In this document: piece after piece, positions 1-6,259 of the stretch
Layout: the number at the start of each line of letters is the position of its first letter
How positions within the stretch are numbered: the first letter of the stretch is position 1
Assembly: GCA_050292445.1 (NCBI GenBank)
Contig: JBNKLQ010000228.1
Span: 1 to 9,945 of the forward strand
Reading direction: 5' to 3'
DNA: 9,945 nucleotides
From: Leptofilum sp050292445
GTDB lineage: Bacteria > Chloroflexota > Anaerolineae > Promineifilales > Promineifilaceae
Notes under the pieces: model-generated
Told to the model about the DNA's origin: nothing
Seen by the model: the letters and a program-made list of their open reading frames with translations, nothing else
Database searches by the model: none
Program-made: the position numbers and the translations under genes

Positions 1-21
1 TTGAGCTTTTTGTTCTCCTGA

Positions 22-74
22 AAGTAAATCACAGGTTGCGCTCAGGTTTTTAAACAACTTTTCGTGATTTACTT
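22..74. repeat. Inverted repeat / hairpin upstream of the sensor kinase
   Basis: AAGTAAATCAC (22-32) is perfectly repeated in inverted form at 64-74. Inside it AGGTTG (33-38) can pair with CAACTT (55-60) with one G-U pair, so the 53-bp segment folds into an interrupted hairpin. It lies about 110 bp before the kinase start and could be the 3' end structure of a gene left of the window or a small repeat. There is no T-run that would make it a standard terminator. Confidence 0.5.
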
Positions 75-84
75 AAGCTGAAAA

Positions 85-140
85 CGCAATTAATTGCGCG
101 GTAGTGTACACAGGCGGCCGTTTTTGTGTTAGATTATCTA
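85..140 (+). promoter_or_regulatory. Cluster of palindromes in the leader of the kinase gene
   Basis: Three or more palindromes follow one another: CGCAATTAATTGCG (85-98, perfect 14 bp), GTGTACAC (104-111, perfect 8 bp), CGGCCG in GCGGCCGT (115-120), and TAGAT-T-ATCTA (130-140). The last one contains the only plausible -10-like sequence (TAGATTAT) but no convincing -35 is correctly spaced. The arrangement fits an operator/promoter region for the two-component operon. That role is inference; only the palindromes are seen directly. Confidence 0.35.
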
Positions 141-182
141 CAGGCGTAAACGATTCACCCGACAACCATTCAAGGCAAGACA

Positions 183-1490
183 ATGATACAAACCCCGCTT
201 TCCCCCAGCCAGACGCAGAGCGAGCGCTTGCAGGCGCTGTATCACATGGCGGTTGAGCTGTCGGCGCTGCACAGTTTGGAGTCAGTGCTGAACACGGCGT
301 TGCAGCACTGCCTGGATTTAACTGAGTCCCAGTTTGGTTTTATTGGGCTGAACACACCAAACGGCCGTGCCCTGGACGTCGTTGCCATTCAAGGCTTTTT
401 CCCCCAACCAGAATTTTTCAGTGACAACCACATTATCCCCCTGCGACCCAGTATTTTTGCTCGGGCTGTGTTGGAAAACCAGCCGGTACGCACGGAAGAT
501 GCCCGCTTCGATCCCTCCCGCTTTGGCCAACCAAAAGGTCATCCGCCCGTGGCCGCCTTTTTAGGCGTACCCCTGCGCATTCGCGATAAACCGATTGGCA
601 TGATTGGTGTGGCCAACCGTCCCCAGCCGTATGGCGAGGAGCACGACCAGCTGCTGCTGACCTACGCGGCCCAGGTTGCCATTGTTATTCGCAATGCCCA
701 GCTGTATGAGCAGCTCACCACGGCCAAAGAAGCGCTGGAAGAAAAGGTCGTGGAGCGTACGGCGCAGCTAGAGGAAACCAAGGAAGATTTGGCGCAAAAG
801 GCGGCAATGCTGCAAAAATTGCTCTCGGAAACGGTAGATGTGCAGGAGTTGGAGCGACAGCGTATCTCGCAAGATATGCACGACGGCACCAATCAACTGC
901 TGGTAGGGGCGATGCTGGAGCTGCGTTCGGCACAAAAACGGCTGGCCAACGGCCGTATCGAGCAAACTGGCGAAAGTCTGGCATCGGTACGGGCTATCTT
1001 GCACCGTGTTGAGGCCGAAATTAAGCGCATCATCCACGATTTGCGCCCGCCCACGCTAGATGCGCTGGGGCTGGTGCCTGCACTGCGCCGCTACGCGGAG
1101 CGGTTCACCCAGTACACTGGCGTTCCCTGCACCGTCACCGTTTTTGGCGATCCCTGCCGGTTGGCATCGCGCACGGAAATTGGCGTGTATCGGCTGATGC
1201 AGGAGGCGCTGCAAAATGTGAGTTCCCACGCCGAGGCAATGCGTACAGAAGTGGTGGTGGCCTTTTCGCCGCGTACCTTTAAACTCACGATTATTGATGA
1301 CGGGCAAGGGTTTGATTTGGCAGAGGCGGTGCAGAACCGGAACGGCCGTCTTGGTTTGCTGGGTATGAAAGAGCGGGCCGAAAGCCTGGGCGGGCATCTC
1401 ACCATCTGGACCCAGCCGCAGCAGGGAACCCGTGTGGAGCTAACCGTGCCCATCACGGAACCAGAATCGGCAAAGGCAGCCTTTGAATGA
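183..1490 (+). CDS. GAF-domain sensor histidine kinase, NarL/HisKA_3 class
   Basis: This is a predicted soluble sensor kinase that autophosphorylates on histidine and passes phosphate to a response regulator, most likely the one encoded next. The 435 residues contain a GAF-type sensor domain (about 20-170), a charged coiled-coil linker (about 175-225) and a HisKA_3 dimerisation helix. The H-box is ERQRISQDMHDGTNQ, with H233 as likely phospho-acceptor. A HATPase_c domain follows, with an N-box EALQNVSSHA (341-350), G1 box DDGQGFD (372-378) and G2 box GRLGLLGMKERA (389-400 region). No signal peptide or membrane segment is visible, so it should sense a cytoplasmic cue; the ligand or cofactor cannot be deduced. 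The ATG at 183 follows a weak purine stretch (AAGGCAAGA). The GAF domain keeps no obvious tetrapyrrole or metal ligand signature. It carries three NGR tripeptides encoded by AACGGCCGT. Confidence 0.93.
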   Translation: MIQTPLSPSQTQSERLQALYHMAVELSALHSLESVLNTALQHCLDLTESQFGFIGLNTPNGRALDVVAIQGFFPQPEFFSDNHIIPLRPSIFARAVLENQPVRTEDARFDPSRFGQPKGHPPVAAFLGVPLRIRDKPIGMIGVANRPQPYGEEHDQLLLTYAAQVAIVIRNAQLYEQLTTAKEALEEKVVERTAQLEETKEDLAQKAAMLQKLLSETVDVQELERQRISQDMHDGTNQLLVGAMLELRSAQKRLANGRIEQTGESLASVRAILHRVEAEIKRIIHDLRPPTLDALGLVPALRRYAERFTQYTGVPCTVTVFGDPCRLASRTEIGVYRLMQEALQNVSSHAEAMRTEVVVAFSPRTFKLTIIDDGQGFDLAEAVQNRNGRLGLLGMKERAESLGGHLTIWTQPQQGTRVELTVPITEPESAKAAFE

Positions 1491-1499
1491 AATTGGACT

Positions 1500-1550
1500 C
1501 AGATGAACACAGATTTGCACAGACAAAAGAATAAAATCTGTGTTCATCTG
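1500..1550. repeat. 16-bp inverted repeat between kinase and regulator
   Basis: CAGATGAACACAGATT (1500-1515) is perfectly inverted as AATCTGTGTTCATCTG (1535-1550), with a 19-nt purine-rich loop. It fills most of the 96-nt gap between the kinase stop and the regulator start. Transcribed, it would form a strong hairpin that could attenuate or stabilise the downstream message. There is no T-tract after it, so it is not a classic terminator. The related words ACACAGAG at 9908-9915 and CTGTGTTCTGTGTGG near 3479-3493 suggest a family of dispersed short repeats. Confidence 0.75.
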
Positions 1551-1586
1551 CGTTTACCAATTTCCCATTCCAAATAAGAGGACCTG

Positions 1587-2228
1587 ATGACTCCCATACG
1601 CATCCTCATCGTAGATGATCATCCCATTGTGCGCCAAGGCATTCGCAGCCTGCTCTCCAACTATGCCGAGTTCAAGATTGCGGCCGAGGCGGACAATGGC
1701 CGCGATGCGTTGGACCTTTTTCGCCAGCATAAACCAGATGTCACGCTGTTGGACATTCGTATGCCAAATGAATCTGGCCTGAACGTGTTGAACCAGATTC
1801 GTGCCCTGCAAGCTGATGCCAAGGTGCTCATGCTCACTTCCTTCGACGACAGCGAATACGTGCTGACGGCGCTGCGGGCGGGGGCCCAGGGCTACGTCCT
1901 CAAGGGCATCTCCGACGATATGTTGGTTCACGCCATTCGCGCTGCTTGCCGGGGAGAAAAGGTGCTGAGTCCGCAAGTGACGGAACAGGTGGTGCAGTGG
2001 GCCATTACGGATGAAACGGCCGTTCCGCCTCAATCATTTAATCTCGATGATGAAGAACGCCAAATATTGCGCTTGTTGGTGGAGGGGGCCAGCAACCCTG
2101 ACATTGCCGAGCAGCTTTTTATGAGCCAGACGACCGTCAAGCGCAAGCTGCGCACTATTTTTGAGCAGCTGAAGGTGCAAACACGCACCCAGGCCGCAGC
2201 CGAAGCGGTGCGGCATCGGCTGGTTTAA
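1587..2228 (+). CDS. NarL/FixJ-family response regulator
   Basis: This is a two-component response regulator that should bind DNA when phosphorylated by the upstream kinase. The N-terminal receiver domain (about 4-120) has the acidic pair D10/D11, phospho-acceptor D56 in LLDIRMP, the switch T84 in LMLTSF and K106 in YVLK. The C-terminal LuxR-type helix-turn-helix covers about 153-213. It is recognisable by EGASNPDIAEQLFMSQTTVKR, but the usual TVKTHLxxI recognition helix reads TVKRKLRTI, which may alter DNA specificity. The length of 213 aa is typical for the family. The start at 1587 is supported by AAGAGGA (1576-1582) four bases upstream. Gene order kinase-regulator with the same strand argues for a cognate pair. 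The target genes are not identifiable; the palindromes at 85-140 are candidate autoregulatory sites. Confidence 0.94.
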   Translation: MTPIRILIVDDHPIVRQGIRSLLSNYAEFKIAAEADNGRDALDLFRQHKPDVTLLDIRMPNESGLNVLNQIRALQADAKVLMLTSFDDSEYVLTALRAGAQGYVLKGISDDMLVHAIRAACRGEKVLSPQVTEQVVQWAITDETAVPPQSFNLDDEERQILRLLVEGASNPDIAEQLFMSQTTVKRKLRTIFEQLKVQTRTQAAAEAVRHRLV

Positions 2229-2253
2229 TTACCCCATTAGTCTCTAGCTGATC

Positions 2254-3267
2254 ATGATAGATATTGAAACAGTACGGCAGTATCTAACCCAAGCCATCCA
2301 GGCCCGCCTGCCTTACCTGGATGAGCGGCACGAAATGGCCGTGCGCCTGTTTAACGGATTTCTGGAAGGGTGTCCGCAATTGGTGATTGAGCTGTTTGGG
2401 GAAACGGCCGTTCTCATCAACCACGCCACGCCGCCGGAAGAACTGAATGATGTACTAACGGCCGTACAACAAATTTTGCGTGAGATCTTCCCCTGGCTGC
2501 AAGCTATTTTGATTAAAATCCGCGCTGGTTCCGATGAAGAAAAACAAGGTGCCTTGGTTTGGGGAAGCGGCATCACCAGCAAAATCCGCGAGCATGGCGT
2601 GCGTTATGCTCTTGAATTGCAAATGAACCAGGATGCCAGCTTTTATCTGGACACGCGTAACGTGCGCCGCTGGGCGTTGGACAATCTGGCAGGGAAGGAC
2701 GTGCTCAATACGTTCGCCTACACCAGCAGTTTGGGCGTGGCGGCACAGGCTGCTGGTGCCAGCCGGGTGGTTCACACGGATCTAAACAAGCGTTTTCTCA
2801 ATGTAGCGAAGACCTCGTACACGTTGAATGGTTTTCCCATTGATAAGAAATTGTTCCAAACGGGGGATTTTTGGCCGCACATGAGCAAAATGAAGCGGGC
2901 GGGGGAGCTGTTCGACTGTGTAATTGTCGATCCGCCATTCTTTTCGCAAACGGCCGCAGGCACGGTCGATTTAAACATGGGGCTGACGCGATTGGTGAAC
3001 AAGGTACGGCCGTTAGTCCGCCACGGGGGTCATATCATTGCCATCAACAATGCCCTCTTTGTTAGCGGAGCCAATTACCTAGCCGAGCTAGAAGCACTTT
3101 GCGCCGATGGCTACGTCCAAATCGAGCAGCTCATTCCCGTTCCCGAAGATTGCATTGGCTTTCCGCACACGCGAACCAATCCCCCCATCACCGACCCTGC
3201 CCCCTTCAACCACAGCACCAAGATTGCCCTCCTCAAAATCCATCACCAAAACCACCAAAAGACCTGA
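2254..3267 (+). CDS. Class I SAM-dependent methyltransferase, RlmI/RlmK-like (COG1092)
   Basis: This is a probable S-adenosylmethionine-dependent methyltransferase related to 23S rRNA base methyltransferases of the RlmI/RlmK group. The C-terminal Rossmann domain starts near residue 130 with the family-typical stretch DTRNVRRWALDNLAGKDVLN. The SAM-binding motif follows (FAYTSSLGVAAQAAGA, 154-169), then an acidic ribose-binding residue in VVHTDLN (172-178) and the catalytic-site motif DPPFF (226-230), comparable to the DPPxF of RlmI/RlmK. Residues 1-125 form an N-terminal domain I do not see as a clear PUA fold. The rRNA substrate and target base are inferred from the family only. It begins 25 bp after the regulator with no clear Shine-Dalgarno sequence. 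Its last codons (ACC TGA) lie inside the left arm of the fold-back element at 3261, so the annotated C-terminus may have been reshaped by that element. Confidence 0.85.
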   Translation: MIDIETVRQYLTQAIQARLPYLDERHEMAVRLFNGFLEGCPQLVIELFGETAVLINHATPPEELNDVLTAVQQILREIFPWLQAILIKIRAGSDEEKQGALVWGSGITSKIREHGVRYALELQMNQDASFYLDTRNVRRWALDNLAGKDVLNTFAYTSSLGVAAQAAGASRVVHTDLNKRFLNVAKTSYTLNGFPIDKKLFQTGDFWPHMSKMKRAGELFDCVIVDPPFFSQTAAGTVDLNMGLTRLVNKVRPLVRHGGHIIAINNALFVSGANYLAELEALCADGYVQIEQLIPVPEDCIGFPHTRTNPPITDPAPFNHSTKIALLKIHHQNHQKT

Positions 3268-3352
3268 CAGGTTTACGAACGATCCGCGCCAAAAAATAGT
3301 CTGGAATCCAAAGCAGCTTGGCAGTAAAGCCAGTTAATAAACCTGTCAGGTC
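3261..3352. repeat. Fold-back element 1 (arms around GACCTGACAGGTTTA)
   Basis: The element is 92 bp long with perfect 15-bp inverted arms: GACCTGACAGGTTTA (3261-3275) and its complement at 3338-3352. Each arm is itself nearly palindromic (AACCTGACAGGTT type). The interior continues the fold: AAC (3278-3280) with GTT (3333-3335), GCCAA (3288-3292) with TTGGC (3318-3322), and a central mini-palindrome TGGA-A-TCCA (3302-3310) at the exact midpoint. The stop codon of the methyltransferase (TGA, 3265-3267) is within the left arm. No transposase gene or target-site duplication is visible. It is a member of the same family as 5183-5276 and 7394-7491. Confidence 0.85.
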
Positions 3353-3518
3353 GAGGTCGAAATTCTAACGAAAAATATATGTCACCTTTCGCAACTTGCT
3401 GCATCTAACCCAATGAAGCACCCCAAAAATCAATATTGCTCCAGGGACAAAAGAGTAAGCAATAAATCTCAAAACTCTCTGTGTTCTGTGTGGCAAATAA
3501 TTAAGATAGGAGATCATC
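3353..3518 (+). other. Intergenic leader of the redox operon
   Basis: This gene-free spacer of 166 bp lies between fold-back element 1 and the PDO gene and must contain the operon promoter. A short 7-bp inverted repeat TATTGCT (3434-3440) / AGCAATA (3458-3464) is present. A ribosome-binding site AGGAGA (3508-3513) sits five bases before the ATG at 3519. No confident -35/-10 pair was found. The stretch around 3475-3493 (CTCTCTGTGTTCTGTGTGG) resembles the dispersed ACACAGAG repeat words seen elsewhere in the window. Confidence 0.45.
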
Positions 3519-4181
3519 ATGTCATTATTAGACAACGACACCCGTAACCAGTTAACAGAAATGTTTGAGTCATTGCAAAAATCTGTAAAAGTGATTGTGT
3601 TTACGCAGGAACTTGAATGCCAATATTGTACAGAAACACGCCAAATCGCCGAAGAGCTGGCCGCACTTTCCGACAAAATTAGCCTGGAAGTTTATGATTT
3701 TGTGGCGGAAAAAGCATTGGCAGATCAGTATGGCATTGACAAGATTCCTGCTACCGTCATTGTAGAAGGCGGCGACGAGGGCAAGGATTTTGGCATTCGC
3801 TATTACGGCATCCCCTCTGGCTACGAATTTAGCTCGCTCATTCAGGATGTGATCATGGTAAGTGCAGGCGATCCCCAACTGTCTGAGGAGACGAAGGCCT
3901 GGCTGGCGGCTTTAGAGACGCCAGTTCATCTACAGGTTTTTGTAACCCCAACCTGCCCTTATTGCCCACAAGCGGTTCTATTGGCCCACAGATTGGCTAT
4001 GGCCAGCGACATGGTCCAGGCCGATATGGTTGAAGCAACCGAATTCCCCCATCTGTCGAACAAATATCAGGTCATGGGCGTGCCGCGCACCGTCATTAAT
4101 GAAAATATTTTCCAGGAAGGTGCTGCGCCTGAGCCAATGCTGTTGGAAAAACTGAAAGAGGCGGTTGCCGTCGCTGCATAG
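3519..4181 (+). CDS. pdo: Protein disulfide oxidoreductase (PDO), double thioredoxin fold, glutaredoxin-like
   Basis: This is a cytoplasmic thiol-disulfide oxidoreductase built from two thioredoxin-fold units, as in the PDO family of hyperthermophilic archaea and some bacteria (TIGR02187-like). The N-terminal unit (about 1-115) carries CQYC at C34-C37 and a cis-proline site IPAT at P77. The C-terminal unit (about 130-218) carries CPYC at C146-C149 and a cis-proline site VPRT at P189. The combination CQYC in the first unit and CPYC in the second is the one known from the Pyrococcus PDO. The length of 220 aa is typical for the family. No signal peptide is present. The next gene, a thioredoxin reductase-like flavoprotein, starts 8 bp after its stop and is its probable electron donor. 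The start at 3519 has the AGGAGA site. Its targets could be protein disulfides or peroxiredoxins; none is encoded here. Confidence 0.92.
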   Translation: MSLLDNDTRNQLTEMFESLQKSVKVIVFTQELECQYCTETRQIAEELAALSDKISLEVYDFVAEKALADQYGIDKIPATVIVEGGDEGKDFGIRYYGIPSGYEFSSLIQDVIMVSAGDPQLSEETKAWLAALETPVHLQVFVTPTCPYCPQAVLLAHRLAMASDMVQADMVEATEFPHLSNKYQVMGVPRTVINENIFQEGAAPEPMLLEKLKEAVAVAA

Positions 4182-4186
4182 GGGGA
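4180..4186 (+). promoter_or_regulatory. Ribosome-binding site of trxB overlapping the PDO stop
   Basis: AGGGGGA at 4180-4186 begins inside the TAG stop of the PDO gene (4179-4181) and lies three bases before the ATG at 4190. This arrangement points to translational coupling of the two genes. It also supports the ATG at 4190 over the in-frame ATG at 4208, which has no such site. Confidence 0.7.
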
Positions 4187-4189
4187 ACA

Positions 4190-5176
4190 ATGACATTTCA
4201 GCTTAATATGGATGGATTTTCTCTGGACAATCAAGCCAACAATTATGATGTTGTGATCATTGGCGGCGGACCTGCGGGCACATCGGCTGCTATTTACACG
4301 GCGCGTTCTGAACTGCGCACGTTGGTGATTGATAAAGGTTTAACGGCCGGTGCGCTGGGCGTGACGAGTAAAATCAGCAATTATCCCGGTGTGCCGGGGC
4401 CAATCAGTGGGGCCAAACTGGTTGAGGTTATGCGCGAGCAGGCCGAATCGTTTGGCGCGGAATTTATCACCGACAAAGTGGTTGGCATTCAGTTTGATGG
4501 CGAACAAAAAGAGATCATCGCGGGCACCGGTACGTTTAAGGCGAAAGTGCTTATTTTGGCATCTGGCGCGATGGGGCGGACCAGCACAGTGCGCGGGGAA
4601 GAAGAATTGCTTGGCCGTGGTGTGAGCTACTGCGCCACCTGTGATGGGGCGTTTTTCCGTGATCAGGATGTGGCTGTTGTGGGCAATAACGATGAAGCAT
4701 TGGAAGAAGCGCTTTTCTTAACCAAATACGCCCAAAATATCCATCTGATTGTGCCCACGCCGGAACTGAAGGCGCGAGAAGCGTTGGCCCACGAAGCGGA
4801 AAACCATCCTAAAATTAAGGTGCGCTTGGGCACACGGCTCAAGGAGATTACCGGCAATGGCAAGGTGAATGGCATCGTGGTTCATCCACGGAAGAGTCGG
4901 CCGGAGTCGCTGCCCGTGTCTGGCGCGTTTGTTTATTTGCAGGGCAGTCAGCCGATTACGGATTACCTCATGGGTCAGCTGGACACAACGGAAGAGGGCT
5001 GTCTGGCGGTGGATAGTGAGATGCAAACGTCGATTCCGGGTGTGTTCGCCGTAGGAGATTTGATCTGTACACACATTAAGCAAGCGGTTGTGGCTGCTTC
5101 AGATGGGGTGATTGCGGCCGTTGCGGCAGATAAGTATGTTAACGGCCGTAAAAAAGCGGTCGTTGATTGGAAGTGA
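4190..5176 (+). CDS. trxB: Thioredoxin reductase-like flavoprotein without canonical NADPH motif
   Basis: This is a low-molecular-weight thioredoxin reductase family member that should pass electrons through FAD and a redox-active cysteine pair to a dithiol protein, most likely the PDO encoded just upstream. The FAD-binding glycine motif IIGGGPAG is at 23-30, the active-site CATC at C148-C151, and the second FAD motif at 284-291 (GVFAVGDL). The central nucleotide-binding domain is unusual. The normal GGGxSAxEEA reads VVGNNDEALEEA (163-174), and the NADPH-phosphate motif HRRxxxRA is replaced by IVPTPELKAREA (187-198). That loss is what is known from ferredoxin-dependent (FFTR), Thermoplasma-type or DTR-type reductases, so the donor may not be NADPH. 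This is an inference from the motif only. Length 328 aa is normal. The stop is 6 bp before fold-back element 2. Confidence 0.88.
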   Translation: MTFQLNMDGFSLDNQANNYDVVIIGGGPAGTSAAIYTARSELRTLVIDKGLTAGALGVTSKISNYPGVPGPISGAKLVEVMREQAESFGAEFITDKVVGIQFDGEQKEIIAGTGTFKAKVLILASGAMGRTSTVRGEEELLGRGVSYCATCDGAFFRDQDVAVVGNNDEALEEALFLTKYAQNIHLIVPTPELKAREALAHEAENHPKIKVRLGTRLKEITGNGKVNGIVVHPRKSRPESLPVSGAFVYLQGSQPITDYLMGQLDTTEEGCLAVDSEMQTSIPGVFAVGDLICTHIKQAVVAASDGVIAAVAADKYVNGRKKAVVDWK

Positions 5177-5182
5177 TTTTTT

Positions 5183-5276
5183 AGACTTGACAGGTTTTCA
5201 AGCTACCATTTCGGTTAGTTGTTTTGCATGGCAAAGTAACTTTACAGCGTGGCTCATTCGAAAACCTGTCAAGTCT
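5183..5276. repeat. Fold-back element 2 (arms AGACTTGACAGGTTTTC)
   Basis: The element is 94 bp long with perfect 17-bp inverted arms at 5183-5199 and 5260-5276. Compared with elements 1 and 3, the arm has CTTGACAGG in place of CCTGACAGG, and the opposite arm has the compensating change (CCTGTCAAG). Inside, CCA/TGG (5206-5208 with 5250-5252) and AGTT/AACT (5217-5220 with 5238-5241) pair. A central TTTGC-ATG-GCAAA (5223-5235) marks the midpoint. It occupies the gap between the convergent trxB and FkbM genes, so it could act as a bidirectional 3'-end structure. The FkbM stop codon (5269-5271) lies inside the right arm. Confidence 0.88.
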
Positions 5277-6102
5277 GTTGCATTCTTGGGGTAGCCATCA
5301 AGTCCAGATGGGCCGGGCTAACGTGCGCAAAGCAGGCCATGATTTCTTCATTGCTTTGTGGGGTGGCGTGCGGTCCGGCTTTCCGGTCGATGACGTGCAG
5401 CGTGTACGATAAGGCGCGAAAACGATTTAAAAAGTCGCTGGCGTCCATGTGAGAACGGTTGACAATGGCTGGCGGGCGAAATTCAGTAAAAACGACCGGG
5501 CGATGCTGCCGCAACAGCTGCGTGGCTCCTTGCAGTGCCAACCCTTCTGCCCCCTCAATATCCATCTTGATCACATCAATACGGGTTTGGCTAGCCAGTG
5601 CCTCATCGAGGGTAACGGCCGTTACCTGTTCCATATCATCCATTTGCCTGGTGATGTCAATCACGCCGTTGCTGTCATCCATCCTCAGTCCCACCATACG
5701 CGGTACGTCGGCGACGGCATTGGGGAACAACTGCACATTGGTAAACTGGTTGTGGTCTACGCTTTTTTGCAGCAGTTGGCAGTTAGCCACGCCCGGTTCA
5801 AAGGCAAATACTTGGCCTTGTGCCCCCAGCCGCGACGCTGCCAGCAGTGTATAGTAGCCAATGTTGGCCCCCACATCGACAAAAACGCCCCCTGGTTGCA
5901 AAAAGGGCTGGAGGGCGGCTGTGACGTGTGTTTCGTAGCTGCGCTTAACGGCAATACGCGCGCCCACCGCCCAATCGTCCAGGCGTACATAGATATCGAA
6001 GCCATCCAATGAGAGCCGGATAGGCGCAGGGAAAAGCATACCAATGACACGTTTGGGAAGCTGACGCCGCCGGAAAATTGCTTGAACCAGTTTTGTTCTC
6101 AT
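5269..6102 (-). CDS. FkbM-family SAM-dependent methyltransferase
   Basis: This is a small-molecule or glycan O-methyltransferase of the FkbM family; members methylate hydroxyl groups on polyketides, sugars or glycolipids. The substrate here is unknown. SAM-binding motif I is VFVDVGANIGYYTLL (73-87), followed by the acidic FEP (101-103), NAVAD (128-132) and the family motif DVIKMDIEGAE (176-186). The C-terminal EFRPP segment (207-211) is also typical. The length of 277 aa is normal. The ATG at 6102 is the only possible start nearby because an in-frame TAA lies at 6106-6108; no Shine-Dalgarno sequence is evident. The reading frame ends within fold-back element 2 (ACT TGA). It carries GGTAACGGCCGTTACC (5611-5626), a perfect 16-bp palindrome, encoding VTAVT. 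It is the last gene of the leftward block. Confidence 0.9.
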   Translation of the reverse strand: MRTKLVQAIFRRRQLPKRVIGMLFPAPIRLSLDGFDIYVRLDDWAVGARIAVKRSYETHVTAALQPFLQPGGVFVDVGANIGYYTLLAASRLGAQGQVFAFEPGVANCQLLQKSVDHNQFTNVQLFPNAVADVPRMVGLRMDDSNGVIDITRQMDDMEQVTAVTLDEALASQTRIDVIKMDIEGAEGLALQGATQLLRQHRPVVFTEFRPPAIVNRSHMDASDFLNRFRALSYTLHVIDRKAGPHATPQSNEEIMACFAHVSPAHLDLMATPRMQQT

Positions 6103-6168
6103 CAGTTAACATTTGTATCGAAACGTGCAAGCGAATGCAAGAAAGTAACAAGGTGTCCGATACCTGGC

Positions 6169-6208
6169 GGATGCGTTTCCTTATCAAAAGCTATTTGCGA
6201 ACGCATCC
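6169..6208. repeat. 9-bp inverted repeat between lipoprotein and FkbM genes
   Basis: GGATGCGTT (6169-6177) and AACGCATCC (6200-6208) are perfect inverted copies with a 22-nt loop. The pair sits in the 157-bp spacer after the lipoprotein gene (stop at 6260) and before the FkbM start (6102), on the leftward transcript. It could be a terminator stem or an mRNA-processing structure. No T-run follows in the leftward direction, so this is unproven. Confidence 0.5.
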
Positions 6209-6259
6209 TAAGAATTGCTGGCGAGTCATCTACAAGCAACGATACTTTTTACAGCCAAC

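Noticed and set aside
1500..1550. Rho-independent terminator after the kinase gene
   Set aside because: The stem is strong but not GC-rich, has a 19-nt loop, and no T-run follows on either strand.
1554..2033. 159-residue minus-strand open frame
   Set aside because: It is antisense to the response regulator, whose receiver-domain residues are all present in the plus-strand frame.
3261..5276. Integron-type attC sites flanking a gene cassette
   Set aside because: The elements have the right length and sit at gene ends, but the arms lack the RYYYAAC/GTTRRRY boxes, adjacent genes lie in different orientations, and no integrase is present.
3261..5276. Composite transposon carrying PDO and trxB
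   Set aside because: No transposase gene and no target-site duplications are visible around the elements; a third copy elsewhere in the window shows the elements occur singly.
5449..6012. 187-residue plus-strand open frame
   Set aside because: It lies antisense within the FkbM gene, which has clear family motifs; no domain or start signal supports it.
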